Positions 34,641 through 43,376 of a stretch of DNA of 64,000 nt are shown piece after piece; the first letter of the stretch is position 1; the number at the start of each line of letters is the position of its first letter. Source of the DNA: an uncultured Roseibium sp. (GTDB taxonomy: Bacteria; Pseudomonadota; Alphaproteobacteria; Rhizobiales; Stappiaceae); NCBI RefSeq assembly GCF_963669205.1, contig NZ_OY769915.1, forward strand, positions 4,190,001 to 4,254,000, written 5' to 3'. The notes below the pieces were generated by a model, which was not told the origin of the DNA, ran no database searches, and worked only from the letters and a program-made list of their open reading frames with translations. The translations under genes were made by a program, and so were the position numbers.

Positions 34641-35207
34641 ATGATCGGGAAATGGCTGAAAATTTCAACGCTTCGGGCAGGACAGCTGTTTGCAGTTCTG
34701 CTTGTGTGCCTTGCTGCGGTCTCGGGCGGTGTCCGCGCGGACACATCCAACGATGACCTGTTCGAAGCGCTGAAAAACGCGCCGAACGAACAGGAAGCAA
34801 GGCTGATCGAAACCGAGATCTGGGAAGCCTGGATCGACGCGGCTCCCACCCCTGAACTGCGCGGGCAGGTCGAAAGCGCCATGCGCATGCGCGGTGAATA
34901 CAACTATCAGGGTGCGCGCGAAATCCTCGACAAGGTTGTGGCCGAGGCACCGGACTATCCAGAGGGCTGGAACCAGCGGGCCTTCATCCTGTTCCTGCAA
35001 GGTGACTACGAAGCCAGCCTGGCAGATATCAAGCGGGTCCTGGAACTCGAGCCCCGGCACTTCGGCGCGCTTTCAGGCCAGGCGATGATCTACATCACCC
35101 AGGGCCGCGCAGAACTCGCCCAGAAAACGCTGCGAGACGCCGTCAGTGTGCATCCTTACTTAAAGGAACGCGCGCTGCTCATAAAACCGAAGGGCGTGGA
35201 TCTTTAA
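34641..35207 (+). CDS. Exported tetratricopeptide-repeat protein
   Basis: A signal peptide (FAVLLVCLAAVSGGVRAD) leads to about 155 mature residues. Three TPR-like helical pairs are visible (ESAMRMRGEYNYQGAREILDKVVAEAPDYPEGWNQRAFILFLQGDYEASLADIKRVLELEPRHFGALSGQAMIYITQGRAELAQKTL). It is probably a periplasmic scaffold for protein contacts. GGAGG precedes the ATG by six bases. It converges with uvrD. Its partner is unknown. Confidence 0.85.
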   Translation: MIGKWLKISTLRAGQLFAVLLVCLAAVSGGVRADTSNDDLFEALKNAPNEQEARLIETEIWEAWIDAAPTPELRGQVESAMRMRGEYNYQGAREILDKVVAEAPDYPEGWNQRAFILFLQGDYEASLADIKRVLELEPRHFGALSGQAMIYITQGRAELAQKTLRDAVSVHPYLKERALLIKPKGVDL

Positions 35208-35231
35208 GGGATTGGCGGGAATTTTCCGGTC

Positions 35232-37667
35232 TCAGTGCCGTTCGACGAAGCTGTCGATCACCTTCTTGACGCCGGCCTTTTCGAAATCGATCGTGAGCTT
35301 GTTGCCTTCGATCGAGGTGATCGCGCCATAGCCGAACTTGATGTGGAACACCCGTTCGCCGAGAGAATACTCCGATGGTGTCTCGCTGACGGACTTGGCG
35401 ACAAGCTCCCCCTCGATCGTGAGAGGCCCCTGACGCTTCATGCGAGCGGATTTGTAGCCCCTGCCGCCTTCTGAAAACCCGTCATCCGATTGCCTTGCCC
35501 GCTGCGCACGCTGCCAGCCGGGGGTCGAATAGCTGCCGCGCTCGAACGGATCGTTTCTGTCAAAGCGCGAGGGCCCGTAGCCGCCGCCGGCATAGCCGCC
35601 GTAGCTCGAAGAGGCTTCGGCGATCTCGACATGATCGGGCGGCAATTCATCGAGAAACCGCGACGGCACGGTCGATTGCCACAATCCGTGAATTCTCCGG
35701 TTGGAGGCGAAGTATAGCTTCGCGCGCTGTTTTGCCCGGGTGATGCCGACATAGGCGAGCCGCCGCTCCTCCTCCAGCCCGGCCCTGCCGCTTTCGTCCA
35801 GAGATCTTTGATGCGGAAAGAGCCCCTCCTCCCAACCAGGGAGGAAGACCGTGTCGAACTCCAGGCCCTTGGCCGAGTGCAGCGTCATGATCGACACAGC
35901 GTCGCTGGCATCCGCGCTGTCCCGGTCCATCACGAGCGAAATATGTTCCAGGAAACCCGCCATGGACTCAAACTCTTCCATCGAGCGGATCAGTTCCTTC
36001 AGGTTGTCGAGCCGGCCTGGCGCTTCGGCGGACCGGTCGAGACGCCACATTTCCGTGTAGCCGCTCTCGTCGAGAATGATCTCGGCGAGTTCGGTGTGCT
36101 TGAGCTGGTCGAGCTGGCGGCGCCAGCGGTCGAAATTGTCGAGAACGGTCTTGAGCGAGTTGCGCGGCTTGGGTTTGAGTTCCTCGGTATCGATCAGTTG
36201 CTGCGCTGCCTGCATCAGCGGGATACGCTCCGCCCGGGCGAGCCCGTGCACGAGCTTCAGCGTGGCATCCCCGAGACCACGCTTGGGCGTATTGACGATG
36301 CGCTCAAAGGCGAGATCGTCTGCCGGCTGAGTGACGCAACGGAAATAGGCAAGCGCGTCGCGGATTTCCATGCGTTCATAAAAACGCGGACCACCGATCA
36401 CCCGGTAATTGAGACCCAGCGTGATGAACCGGTCCTCGAATTCGCGCATCTGGAACGAGGCCCGGACAAGCACCGCCATCTGGTTGAGCGCATGTCCCTT
36501 GCCTTGCAGGGCCTCGATCTCATCGCCGATCGTGCGCGCCTCTTCTTCCGAATCCCAGACGGACGCAACAGAAACCAGGTCATGATCCGGCTCGTGAAAA
36601 TCGGTGAACAGCGTTTTGCCGAGCCGCCCCTCATTGTGGGAAATCAAATGGGAGGCGGCGGCCAGAATATGACTGGTCGAGCGATAGTTCCGCTCCAGCC
36701 GGACCACCGTCGCGCCCTTGAAGTCGTGCTCGAACCGCAGGATGTTGTCGACCTCCGCGCCGCGCCAGCCATAGATCGACTGGTCGTCGTCACCGACGCA
36801 GCACACATTCGGATTGCCCTGCGCCAGCAGGCGCAGCCACAGGTACTGGGCAATGTTGGTATCCTGATACTCGTCCACGAGCATGTAGCGGAACCGGCGT
36901 TGATATTCCTTCAGAACGTCCGGCTGGGTCTTGAACAGCGTGATCACGTGCAGGAGAAGATCGCCGAAATCCGCAGCATTCAGGATCGACAGCCGCTCCT
37001 GATACTCTTCGTAAAGGCGGCGCCCCTTGCCGTTGGCAAAGGCCCGAGCCTCGCCTTCGGGAATCTGGTCCGGCGTCAATGCCCGGTTCTTCCAGCCGTC
37101 CAGCATCCCGGCGAAGGTCTTGGCAGTCCAGCGCTTGTCATCCAGGCCTTCCGCCTGGATGATCTGCTTGATCAGCCGGATCTGGTCGTCGGTGTCGAGA
37201 ATGGAAAAGCTCGATTTCAGGCCGACAATTTCGGCATGCTTGCGCAGGATCTTCACGCAGATCGAGTGGAAGGTGCCGAGCCAGGCCATGCCTTCCACAT
37301 TGCCGCCGACGAAGCCGGAGATGCGCTCCTTCATTTCACGCGCGGCCTTGTTGGTGAAGGTGACCGCAAGGATTTCCGATTGCCTGGCACGCCCCGTCGC
37401 CAGGATATGCGCGATCCGTGTCGTCAGAACCCTGGTCTTGCCGGTTCCGGCACCGGCGAGAACGAGAACCGGACCCTCTGTTGTTTCGACGGCAAGCCTT
37501 TGCTCCGGGTTCAGTCCGGTGAAATAGTCCGGTGCCTGCCGCGCGGCCATCGCCCTGGCGGCAATCCCCCCGGACGCACGCGGCGGCACGGGCGCAGCAT
37601 CCCGGCGCGGCTCGGCCGGCTGAAAAGGATCGTCAAAGGAATCGTCGTACCCGCCCGGGTCTGCCAT
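35232..37667 (-). CDS. uvrD: ATP-dependent DNA helicase UvrD/PcrA
   Basis: UvrD unwinds DNA in nucleotide excision and mismatch repair. SF1A motifs are complete: GLNPEQRLAVETTEGPVLVLAGAGTGKTRVL (Q motif and Walker A), YMLVDEYQDTNIAQY (DExx), VGDDDQSIYGWRGA, RLERNYRS, VSIMTLHSAKGLEFDTVFLPGWEEG and RRLAYVGITRAK. A C-terminal Gly/Tyr-rich tail (SSYGGYAGGGYGPSRF) and a Tudor-like end (ERVFHIKFGYGAITSIEGNKL) complete the PcrA layout. Start is the ATG at 37667 (811 aa); a GTG at 37688 is possible. Confidence 0.95.
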   Translation of the reverse strand: MADPGGYDDSFDDPFQPAEPRRDAAPVPPRASGGIAARAMAARQAPDYFTGLNPEQRLAVETTEGPVLVLAGAGTGKTRVLTTRIAHILATGRARQSEILAVTFTNKAAREMKERISGFVGGNVEGMAWLGTFHSICVKILRKHAEIVGLKSSFSILDTDDQIRLIKQIIQAEGLDDKRWTAKTFAGMLDGWKNRALTPDQIPEGEARAFANGKGRRLYEEYQERLSILNAADFGDLLLHVITLFKTQPDVLKEYQRRFRYMLVDEYQDTNIAQYLWLRLLAQGNPNVCCVGDDDQSIYGWRGAEVDNILRFEHDFKGATVVRLERNYRSTSHILAAASHLISHNEGRLGKTLFTDFHEPDHDLVSVASVWDSEEEARTIGDEIEALQGKGHALNQMAVLVRASFQMREFEDRFITLGLNYRVIGGPRFYERMEIRDALAYFRCVTQPADDLAFERIVNTPKRGLGDATLKLVHGLARAERIPLMQAAQQLIDTEELKPKPRNSLKTVLDNFDRWRRQLDQLKHTELAEIILDESGYTEMWRLDRSAEAPGRLDNLKELIRSMEEFESMAGFLEHISLVMDRDSADASDAVSIMTLHSAKGLEFDTVFLPGWEEGLFPHQRSLDESGRAGLEEERRLAYVGITRAKQRAKLYFASNRRIHGLWQSTVPSRFLDELPPDHVEIAEASSSYGGYAGGGYGPSRFDRNDPFERGSYSTPGWQRAQRARQSDDGFSEGGRGYKSARMKRQGPLTIEGELVAKSVSETPSEYSLGERVFHIKFGYGAITSIEGNKLTIDFEKAGVKKVIDSFVERH

Positions 37668-37724
37668 GATGCGCTGGTCCAGTTCCACAAGAGACCGTCA
37701 AGTTTGCCGTGTCCCGGCCCTGAA

Positions 37725-37739
37725 GAACAATATAGCAAC
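37725..37739 (-). promoter_or_regulatory. Degenerate LexA-type box upstream of uvrD
   Basis: On the minus strand the site reads GTTG-CTATATT-GTTC, one mismatch from the alphaproteobacterial LexA box GTTC-N7-GTTC, with an AT-rich centre. It lies about 58 bases before the uvrD ATG, a sensible place for SOS control. Near matches of this size arise by chance, so this is a hint. Confidence 0.3.
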
Positions 37740-37904
37740 AAAATGTTTCTGGCGAGGCAGGAAAACATCAATAGATGGGGACAAGGAACGGTGTTGCGAT
37801 AGAGGACCCTGCCGGTCTTGCTGCGAACTGCATTTCGGATGTGACACGGCGGCAAGACGCACAAGATAGTTGTTTGTGCACAGCGCTCGAAAACACCAAA
37901 TCCT

Positions 37905-38034
37905 GTCATCCCTGCACCCGCTTTCGCGGGCGTAAACTCCGGCACGGATCCAGTAATCGCAAGCGCCTGCGAATCTTGACGCCGCCGGGGATACTGGCTC
38001 CCGGTCTTGCCGCTTCGCGGCAAACCGGGATGAC
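37905..38034. repeat. Composite palindrome, family B copy 1
   Basis: This 130-base unit begins GTCATCCCTGCACCCGC and ends GGCAAACCGGGATGAC, so the outer ends are inverted. Two hairpins are visible: CCCGCTTTCGCGGG on the left and GCCGCTTCGCGGC on the right. Between them stand inverted ATCCAGTA and TACTGG blocks. Together with the unit at 38094-38192 it fills the gap between uvrD and the second GIY-YIG gene. Confidence 0.8.
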
Positions 38035-38093
38035 AATTCTGATGGATGCACGAGACGGGGACCGGCGAAAAACTTCACGACTTGTCATCCCTG

Positions 38094-38192
38094 CGGAGGC
38101 AGGGATCCAGTAATCACCAGCACCAGCGGATCTAACACCCACCCGGGGTTACTGGGTCCCGGTCTTGCCGCTCCGCGGCAAACCGGGATGAC
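38094..38192. repeat. Composite palindrome, family B copy 2
   Basis: A 99-base unit of the same build: GTCATCCCTGCGGAGGCAGGG at the left, ATCCAGTAATCACCAGCACC, then TTACTGGGTCCCGGTCTTGC and GGCAAACCGGGATGAC. The left hairpin is replaced by a shorter one (CCCTGCGGAGGCAGGG). The GGATCCAGTAATnACCAGCA tract is shared with copy 3. Confidence 0.8.
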
Positions 38193-38201
38193 AAATGCGG
38201 A

Positions 38202-38513
38202 CTAAACAAGCCTGGAGAAGAGATCATCCCAGTTGGGGTTGCACTCCTCAATCATTCGGATTTCCCAGGCGCGCTTCCAGCGTTTGATCTGCTTTTCGCG
38301 CTTAATCGCCTGTTCGACCTCTTCGTGCACTTCGTAGTAGACGAGAGTGCTCACCTTATGTTTTGCCGTGAAGGCAGCGCCCAAGCCTTCCCGATGCAGG
38401 CTGACCCGCCTCATCAGGTCATTGGTGACGCCGACATAAAGTGTGCCACCCAGCTTGCTTGCAAGGATGTAGACAAAGAACTGCAGATCAAGGTGCATAA
38501 GCAGAAAATACAA
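38202..38513 (-). CDS. GIY-YIG domain nuclease-like protein, second copy
   Basis: FFVYILASKLGGTLYVGVTNDLMRRVSLHREG is a full GIY-YIG domain (VYIL and LYVGVT signature strands), followed by FTAKHKVSTLVYYEVHEEVEQAIKREKQIKRWKRAWEIRMIEECNPNWDDL. It has 103 residues and belongs to a different subgroup from the gene at 15811-16107. It starts with MYFLLMHLDLQFFV; a shorter start at MHLDLQ is possible. Family B composite palindromes flank it immediately on both sides. Confidence 0.88.
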   Translation of the reverse strand: MYFLLMHLDLQFFVYILASKLGGTLYVGVTNDLMRRVSLHREGLGAAFTAKHKVSTLVYYEVHEEVEQAIKREKQIKRWKRAWEIRMIEECNPNWDDLFSRLV

Positions 38514-38548
38514 TCAGAAAACGAGTATCGCAAATCTTCCAATAATTT

Positions 38549-38680
38549 TCATCCCTGCACCCGCTTTCGCGGGCGTAAACTCCGACAGGGATCCAGTAAT
38601 GACCAGCACCAGCGGATCCAAACACCTACCCGCGAATACTGGCTCCCGGTCTTCCCGCGTGCGCGGCAAACCGGGATGAC
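38549..38680. repeat. Composite palindrome, family B copy 3
   Basis: A 132-base unit, TCATCCCTGCACCCGCTTTC at the left and GGCAAACCGGGATGAC at the right, nearly identical to copy 1 in its left 50 bases. The right hairpin has drifted (CCGCGTGCGCGG). A fragment of family A (CTCAGGATGAGGTCG) follows at 38691-38705. No gene is present between 38514 and the terminator. Confidence 0.8.
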
Positions 38681-38744
38681 AATCGTATGCTCAGGATGAG
38701 GTCGTTGCGTCGCGGGTAAACCTGAGAGAAGGGCAAGCCCTGAC

Positions 38745-38781
38745 AAAAGATCCCGGCCTGCCGAAAGCAAACCGGGATCTT
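38745..38781 (-). terminator. Rho-independent terminator of the chemoreceptor gene
   Basis: On the minus strand AAGATCCCGG pairs with CCGGGATCTT across a loop of about 14 bases and is followed by TTTG. It begins about 30 bases after the chemoreceptor stop. Confidence 0.8.
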
Positions 38782-38809
38782 GAAATGTCGTGCGGGAACC
38801 GCGGGAAGC

Positions 38810-40882
38810 CTAAGCGGCCTCTTCGCCGCGGTCCTCTTCGTCGCGGACCTCTTCCAGGAACGTGTTCACCGCCTCGGAGAGGCTCGAGGCTACCTGACCG
38901 AGCTGCTCTGCAGAGACGCTCAGCGTCTCCGACTTCTGCCGCGTCTGGTCGATCGATCCCGAGACGCCGGAGACGTTGGTCGCCGCCGCCTTGGCACCGT
39001 CGGAGGCGAAGGTGATGCTCTGGGTGATCTCGCTGGTCGCGGCATTCTGCTCGTCGACGGAAACCGCGATGGTCTCACTGACGGAGCGGACTTCCTCGAT
39101 CCTTTCGACAATCGAGCGGATCGCAGCAACGGATTTCTGCGTCGAGCTCTGGACACCGGAGATCTGGCTGGCGATCTCGTCGGTTGCCTTGGCGGTCTGG
39201 GTGGAGAGTTCCTTCACCTCTGCCGCAACAACCGCGAAGCCCTTGCCCGCCTCACCGGCCCGCGCCGCCTCGATGGTCGCGTTGAGGGCAAGAAGGTTGG
39301 TCTGTTCGGCAATCGCGCGGATGATCTCGACGACTTCACCGATCTTGTCGGCGGTTTCCGCCAGGAGCGAAATGTCCTTGTCGGCGGCAACAGCCGTTTC
39401 CGCGGCAACGGAGGAAATCTCGGTCGCAGAGGCCGCCTGGCGTGAAATCTCGCCGATGGAGGCCGACAGCTCAGCCGCCGCGGAGGCAACCGTCTGCACG
39501 TTGGTCGTTGCTTCCTCGGTTGCGGAGTTGGCCGCACGCGCACTTTCGTCTGCGTGGAGCGCGATCTGCACCATGTCCTGGGCGTTGCTGCTGACGCCTT
39601 CGGTTTCCGATGCAAGCTGCGTCTGAATGGTCAAGACCGACGTTTCAAAATGATGAATGGCGTTTTCCAGCTGCGCCCGGCGCTGCGCGCGCAAGATACG
39701 GCCGGCCTCGGCCTCATCTTCCAGCTGCTTCTGATGGATCAGCTTGTCGCGGAAGACTTCAGACGCCCTGGCGATGTCGCCGATTTCATCGGGACGGTCC
39801 GTGTCGGAAACGTCGACATCGAGGTTGCCCTCGGCGAGTTCGGAGATCGCGTCGCGCTGGCGGCCAAGCATTTTGCTGATCGCGAAGACCTGGAAAACGG
39901 CAAGCGCAAGAGCAAGACCGGTTAGGACAACCGCGACAACGGTCAGCCAGAGGATCTCGGAATTGAGCTGCGCGGAATCCGCATCGGCTGCCGCTTCCGC
40001 CCTGTGAATGAGCTTATCCGAGAGACCCTTCATCAGGTTGAGACGCTTGGTTGCCATCGCGAACCAGACACCACCTTCAAGACCTTGGGCATCCTTGGTT
40101 TCCGGCAGACTGTGGATCAGTTCGCGCCAGGCCAGAGCCTGTTCGACATCCGGACCCGTGACCATCTCCTTGAGCATGGCCTTGTGCTCGGGGAGCGCGA
40201 CGGACTTGAACTCCTTCATGAACGCCGCTTCACCGCCGTAGTGGGTGATGACCTTCTTGAATGTGGCGAGGTTGACTTCGCCTGTCCGGTTGAATTCGTT
40301 GAGCAACGCAGCACCATTGGCGCGTTCCAGACCGCCGGATTCCATTGCCTCGACGATCGTGAGATATGGAAGAAGTTCGGCCGTGATCTTCTGCGACGGA
40401 CTGGATTCCGTCGTCAGCCCGATCACGTGGACGAGTTCGTGAATTTCCGCAGTGTAGCCCTTGATGACATCACCAACGGAAAACTCCTTGGCATCGATCG
40501 CCTTGCGAAACCCGTCCGTCTTGTGGACCTGCTCAGCCGTGTGCTGGAGATCTTTCAGCATGGCTTCGTCGTTGAGGTCGATGGCGGCAAGATGTTCGTC
40601 GAAAGTTTTCAATGCCGCATCGGATTTCGGCCGCTGCGCATCAAGCTTGGCCCTCACATCAGGATCATAGTCCGACTTGATCAGGCTGACGCTCATGCCG
40701 CGTTCTTTTTGAAGTTCGTGGATGAGATTGCCGCTATCTTCCGCGATCCGTGTCAGCGGCCGCATGTAGTCATGGTGCGCCAGCTCAACGACTTTTTCGT
40801 AGACACTGAACGTTGCTAAACCGATAACCGCAAGCATCGGCACACCCGCGAGCGCCGCAATCTGCAGCTTGATACGTTTCAT
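38810..40882 (-). CDS. Methyl-accepting chemotaxis protein with NIT sensor domain
   Basis: The receptor has an N-terminal membrane helix (6-28), a periplasmic nitrate/nitrite-sensing (NIT) domain from about 45 to 290 (IHELQKERGMSVSLI is the NIT opening), a second helix (309-332), a HAMP domain (LGRQRDAISELAEGNLDVDVSDTDRPDEIGDIARASEVFRD), and a cytoplasmic signalling tip IIRAIAEQTNLLALNATIEAARAGE. Ligand would be nitrate or a similar anion, inferred from the domain name only. Length 690. GAGGGGACT precedes the ATG. No other chemotaxis gene is nearby, so it is an orphan receptor. Confidence 0.93.
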   Translation of the reverse strand: MKRIKLQIAALAGVPMLAVIGLATFSVYEKVVELAHHDYMRPLTRIAEDSGNLIHELQKERGMSVSLIKSDYDPDVRAKLDAQRPKSDAALKTFDEHLAAIDLNDEAMLKDLQHTAEQVHKTDGFRKAIDAKEFSVGDVIKGYTAEIHELVHVIGLTTESSPSQKITAELLPYLTIVEAMESGGLERANGAALLNEFNRTGEVNLATFKKVITHYGGEAAFMKEFKSVALPEHKAMLKEMVTGPDVEQALAWRELIHSLPETKDAQGLEGGVWFAMATKRLNLMKGLSDKLIHRAEAAADADSAQLNSEILWLTVVAVVLTGLALALAVFQVFAISKMLGRQRDAISELAEGNLDVDVSDTDRPDEIGDIARASEVFRDKLIHQKQLEDEAEAGRILRAQRRAQLENAIHHFETSVLTIQTQLASETEGVSSNAQDMVQIALHADESARAANSATEEATTNVQTVASAAAELSASIGEISRQAASATEISSVAAETAVAADKDISLLAETADKIGEVVEIIRAIAEQTNLLALNATIEAARAGEAGKGFAVVAAEVKELSTQTAKATDEIASQISGVQSSTQKSVAAIRSIVERIEEVRSVSETIAVSVDEQNAATSEITQSITFASDGAKAAATNVSGVSGSIDQTRQKSETLSVSAEQLGQVASSLSEAVNTFLEEVRDEEDRGEEAA

Positions 40883-41199
40883 GTGTGAGTCCCCTCAGGA
40901 GCAGAGATCTTTCCTCCAAACTGCCGGTGGGGCATTACTTGTTACTTAACGTCAGAAACAAACTTGACCGATTGCGACACTAATTTCGTAAAATGCCAAC
41001 TTTATCAATTTCAGGTGGTAAAGCTAATTTTTATAGGACTGTCAATTTTGACAGGAAAGAGAACCCGGCACACAAAGACCGACCGCGAAGAAATGACAGA
41101 TTCGATCCGGCGCGGCATTGGGGAGCCGGACGCGACTGCACCCGCTCCAAACGGACCTAACGTCAACTTGCGTACGGCCAGGACCCCCGACGCGCCGGT
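40883..41199. other. Intergenic stretch between the chemoreceptor and ligA
   Basis: The first 170 bases upstream of the chemoreceptor are AT-rich (for example TTTATCAATTTCAGGTGG and AATTTTTATAGG) and probably hold its promoter, but I cannot pick one pair of boxes with confidence. The half nearer ligA is GC-rich without a hairpin. No gene or palindromic repeat was seen. Confidence 0.5.
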
Positions 41200-43368
41200 T
41201 CAGGCTCCCACCAGATCGAACCAGCCGTCCTCCGAAATCACCTCGACCTGGAGATCCTGGGCCTTTTTCAGTTTGGATCCGGCACCGGGACCGGCAACGA
41301 CCAGATCGGTCTTCTTGGACACCGAACCGGACACCTTGGCCCCCAGGCGCTCCGCCATCGCCTTGGCCTCGTCACGCGTCATCCGTTCCAGCGACCCGGT
41401 GAAGACAACCGTCTTGCCGGCAACGGCTGACCCGGACGCATCGATTTGCTCCGCCTCCTGCGGCTTGACTTCGGCCAAAAGCGCATCCAGCTGTCCGCGA
41501 TTGTGTTCCTCGGAAAAGAATTCAATCAGCGCTTCTGCAACGATGTGGCCGATCCCGTCGATATCGTTCAGCTCCGCCCAGGCATCGCCTTCAGGATCGT
41601 GCGCCGCCGTCATGGCGTCATAGAAAGTGGCCCAGGACCCATAGGCACGGGCGAGCAGCTTGGCGTTGCCTTCGCCGACATGGCGGATCCCGAGCGCAAA
41701 GATGAAGCGGTGAAGCTCGATGTTGCGGCGCGCCGTGATCGCCTCGAACAGGTTCTTCGCCGAAAGTGCCCCCCACCCTTCCCGGTTTCGCAGCTTGGTC
41801 AGCGCGCGCCTGTCACGCTCCTCGAGCGTGAAGATATCGGCAGGGGCCATCACCAGGCCGTCCTTGTAGAAGGCATCGACCTGCTTGTCGCCGAAGCCCT
41901 CGATGTCAAACGCGTTGCGGGAGACGAAATGCTTCAGCTTCTCCGTTGCCTGCGCCGGGCAAATCAGCCCGCCCGTGCAGCGGCGCACGGCATCACGGCG
42001 CCCCGTCTTTTCGTTTTCCTCGCGCACGGCGTGACTGCCGCAGGCCGGGCAGACGGTCGGAAACTCGAAGGCGACGGCATCCGCCGGCCGTTTGTCGAGA
42101 TCGACATCGACGATCTGGGGGATGACGTCTCCGGCCCGCTGGATCTTCACCGTGTCGCCCACACGGATGTCCTTGCCGTCGCGGATCGGTTCTCCGTCCT
42201 GGCCGATGCCCTTGATGTAGTCTTCGTTGTGCAGCGTCGCGTTGGAGACAACCACCCCGCCGACCGTGATCGGCTCGAGTTTGGCCACCGGCGTCAGGGC
42301 ACCGGTCCGGCCCACCTGGATCTCGATGTCGTTGAGGACGGTATAGGCCTGCTCGGCCGGGAACTTGTGCGCGATCGCCCAACGCGGCGACCTTGAGACG
42401 AATCCGAGGCGTTCCTGCAGGTCCAGCCGGTCGACCTTGTAGACGACACCGTCAATGTCGTAGTCGAGCCCGGCCCGGTTTTCCTCGATCCCGTGATAGA
42501 CCTCCAGAAGTTCGTCAACGGTCTCGCAGCGTTTCATCAGCGGGTTGGTCTTGAAGCCCCAGGCGTCGAAGCTCTCCACCATGCCGGATTGGGTGCCGGA
42601 CGGCATCTCGCTCATCTCGCCCCAGGCATAGGCGAAGAACCTGAGCGGCCGCGATGCGGTGATTTCGGACTTCAGCTGCCGGAGCGACCCGGCGGCCGCA
42701 TTGCGCGGATTGGCGAAGGCCTTGCCGCCATTTGCCTCCATGCGCGCATTCAGGTCCTGGAAATCCCTGTGTGCCATGTAAACCTCGCCGCGGATCTCAA
42801 CCACGGCCGGAATCTTCCCCTGAAGTTTTTCGGGTATGTCCTTGATCGTTCTGGCATTCGCCGTGACATTCTCGCCCGTTGTGCCGTCACCACGCGTCGC
42901 GGCGTAGACCAGTTCGCCGTTTTCATAGCGCAAGGAAAGAGACAGCCCGTCGATCTTCGGCTCCGCCGTAACGGCAAGGGCGCCCATGAGCGGATCGAAT
43001 TTCAGAAAGCGGCGCACACGCCCGACAAAATCACGCACATCCTCGTCGCTGAAGGCGTTGTCCAGCGACAGCATCGGCACGACATGCGAGATCTTGCCGA
43101 AGCCGGAAGCCGGTGCTGCGCCGACTTGCGCCGACGGGCCTTCGCTCAGAACAAGATCGGGAAAGCGTTCCTCGATGGCGAGGTTGCGGCGACGCAGCGC
43201 ATCGTAGTCCGCGTCGGAAATAACCGGTGCATCGTCCTGGTGATAGAGCCTGTCGTTCTCGGCGATCTCTTCGGCGAGACGCTGCAATTCCAGCCGCGCC
43301 TGGTCGGCTGTCAGGTCCTCAACGGGGATGCCCTTGATGTCCTCGATACCGGTCGCGTTCTCGCTCAT
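41200..43368 (-). CDS. ligA: NAD-dependent DNA ligase
   Basis: LigA seals nicks using NAD. The adenylation motif AEPKIDG places the reactive Lys at 138. Domain Ia (LYHQDDAPVISDADYDAL) binds NMN, then come the OB fold (IQRAGDVIPQIVDV), the zinc finger (CPACGSHAVREENEKTGRRDAVRRCTGG), HhH repeats and a BRCT end (GKTVVFTGSLERMTRDEAKAMAERLGAKVSGSVSKKTD). Length 722 is normal. It is the last gene of the dcw-lpxC-bamD-recN-ligA run, eight bases after recN. Confidence 0.97.
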   Translation of the reverse strand: MSENATGIEDIKGIPVEDLTADQARLELQRLAEEIAENDRLYHQDDAPVISDADYDALRRRNLAIEERFPDLVLSEGPSAQVGAAPASGFGKISHVVPMLSLDNAFSDEDVRDFVGRVRRFLKFDPLMGALAVTAEPKIDGLSLSLRYENGELVYAATRGDGTTGENVTANARTIKDIPEKLQGKIPAVVEIRGEVYMAHRDFQDLNARMEANGGKAFANPRNAAAGSLRQLKSEITASRPLRFFAYAWGEMSEMPSGTQSGMVESFDAWGFKTNPLMKRCETVDELLEVYHGIEENRAGLDYDIDGVVYKVDRLDLQERLGFVSRSPRWAIAHKFPAEQAYTVLNDIEIQVGRTGALTPVAKLEPITVGGVVVSNATLHNEDYIKGIGQDGEPIRDGKDIRVGDTVKIQRAGDVIPQIVDVDLDKRPADAVAFEFPTVCPACGSHAVREENEKTGRRDAVRRCTGGLICPAQATEKLKHFVSRNAFDIEGFGDKQVDAFYKDGLVMAPADIFTLEERDRRALTKLRNREGWGALSAKNLFEAITARRNIELHRFIFALGIRHVGEGNAKLLARAYGSWATFYDAMTAAHDPEGDAWAELNDIDGIGHIVAEALIEFFSEEHNRGQLDALLAEVKPQEAEQIDASGSAVAGKTVVFTGSLERMTRDEAKAMAERLGAKVSGSVSKKTDLVVAGPGAGSKLKKAQDLQVEVISEDGWFDLVGA

Positions 43369-43376
43369 GCGGGCCC

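Noticed and set aside
35808..37802. A 664-codon open frame antisense to uvrD
   Set aside because: Its sequence is the mirror of a complete helicase gene; long antisense frames are expected at this base composition, and it has no family motifs or ribosome site.
37905..38680. Possible CRISPR array
   Set aside because: The repeats are palindromic, 99-132 bases long, irregularly spaced and separated by a gene; there are no uniform spacers and no cas genes.
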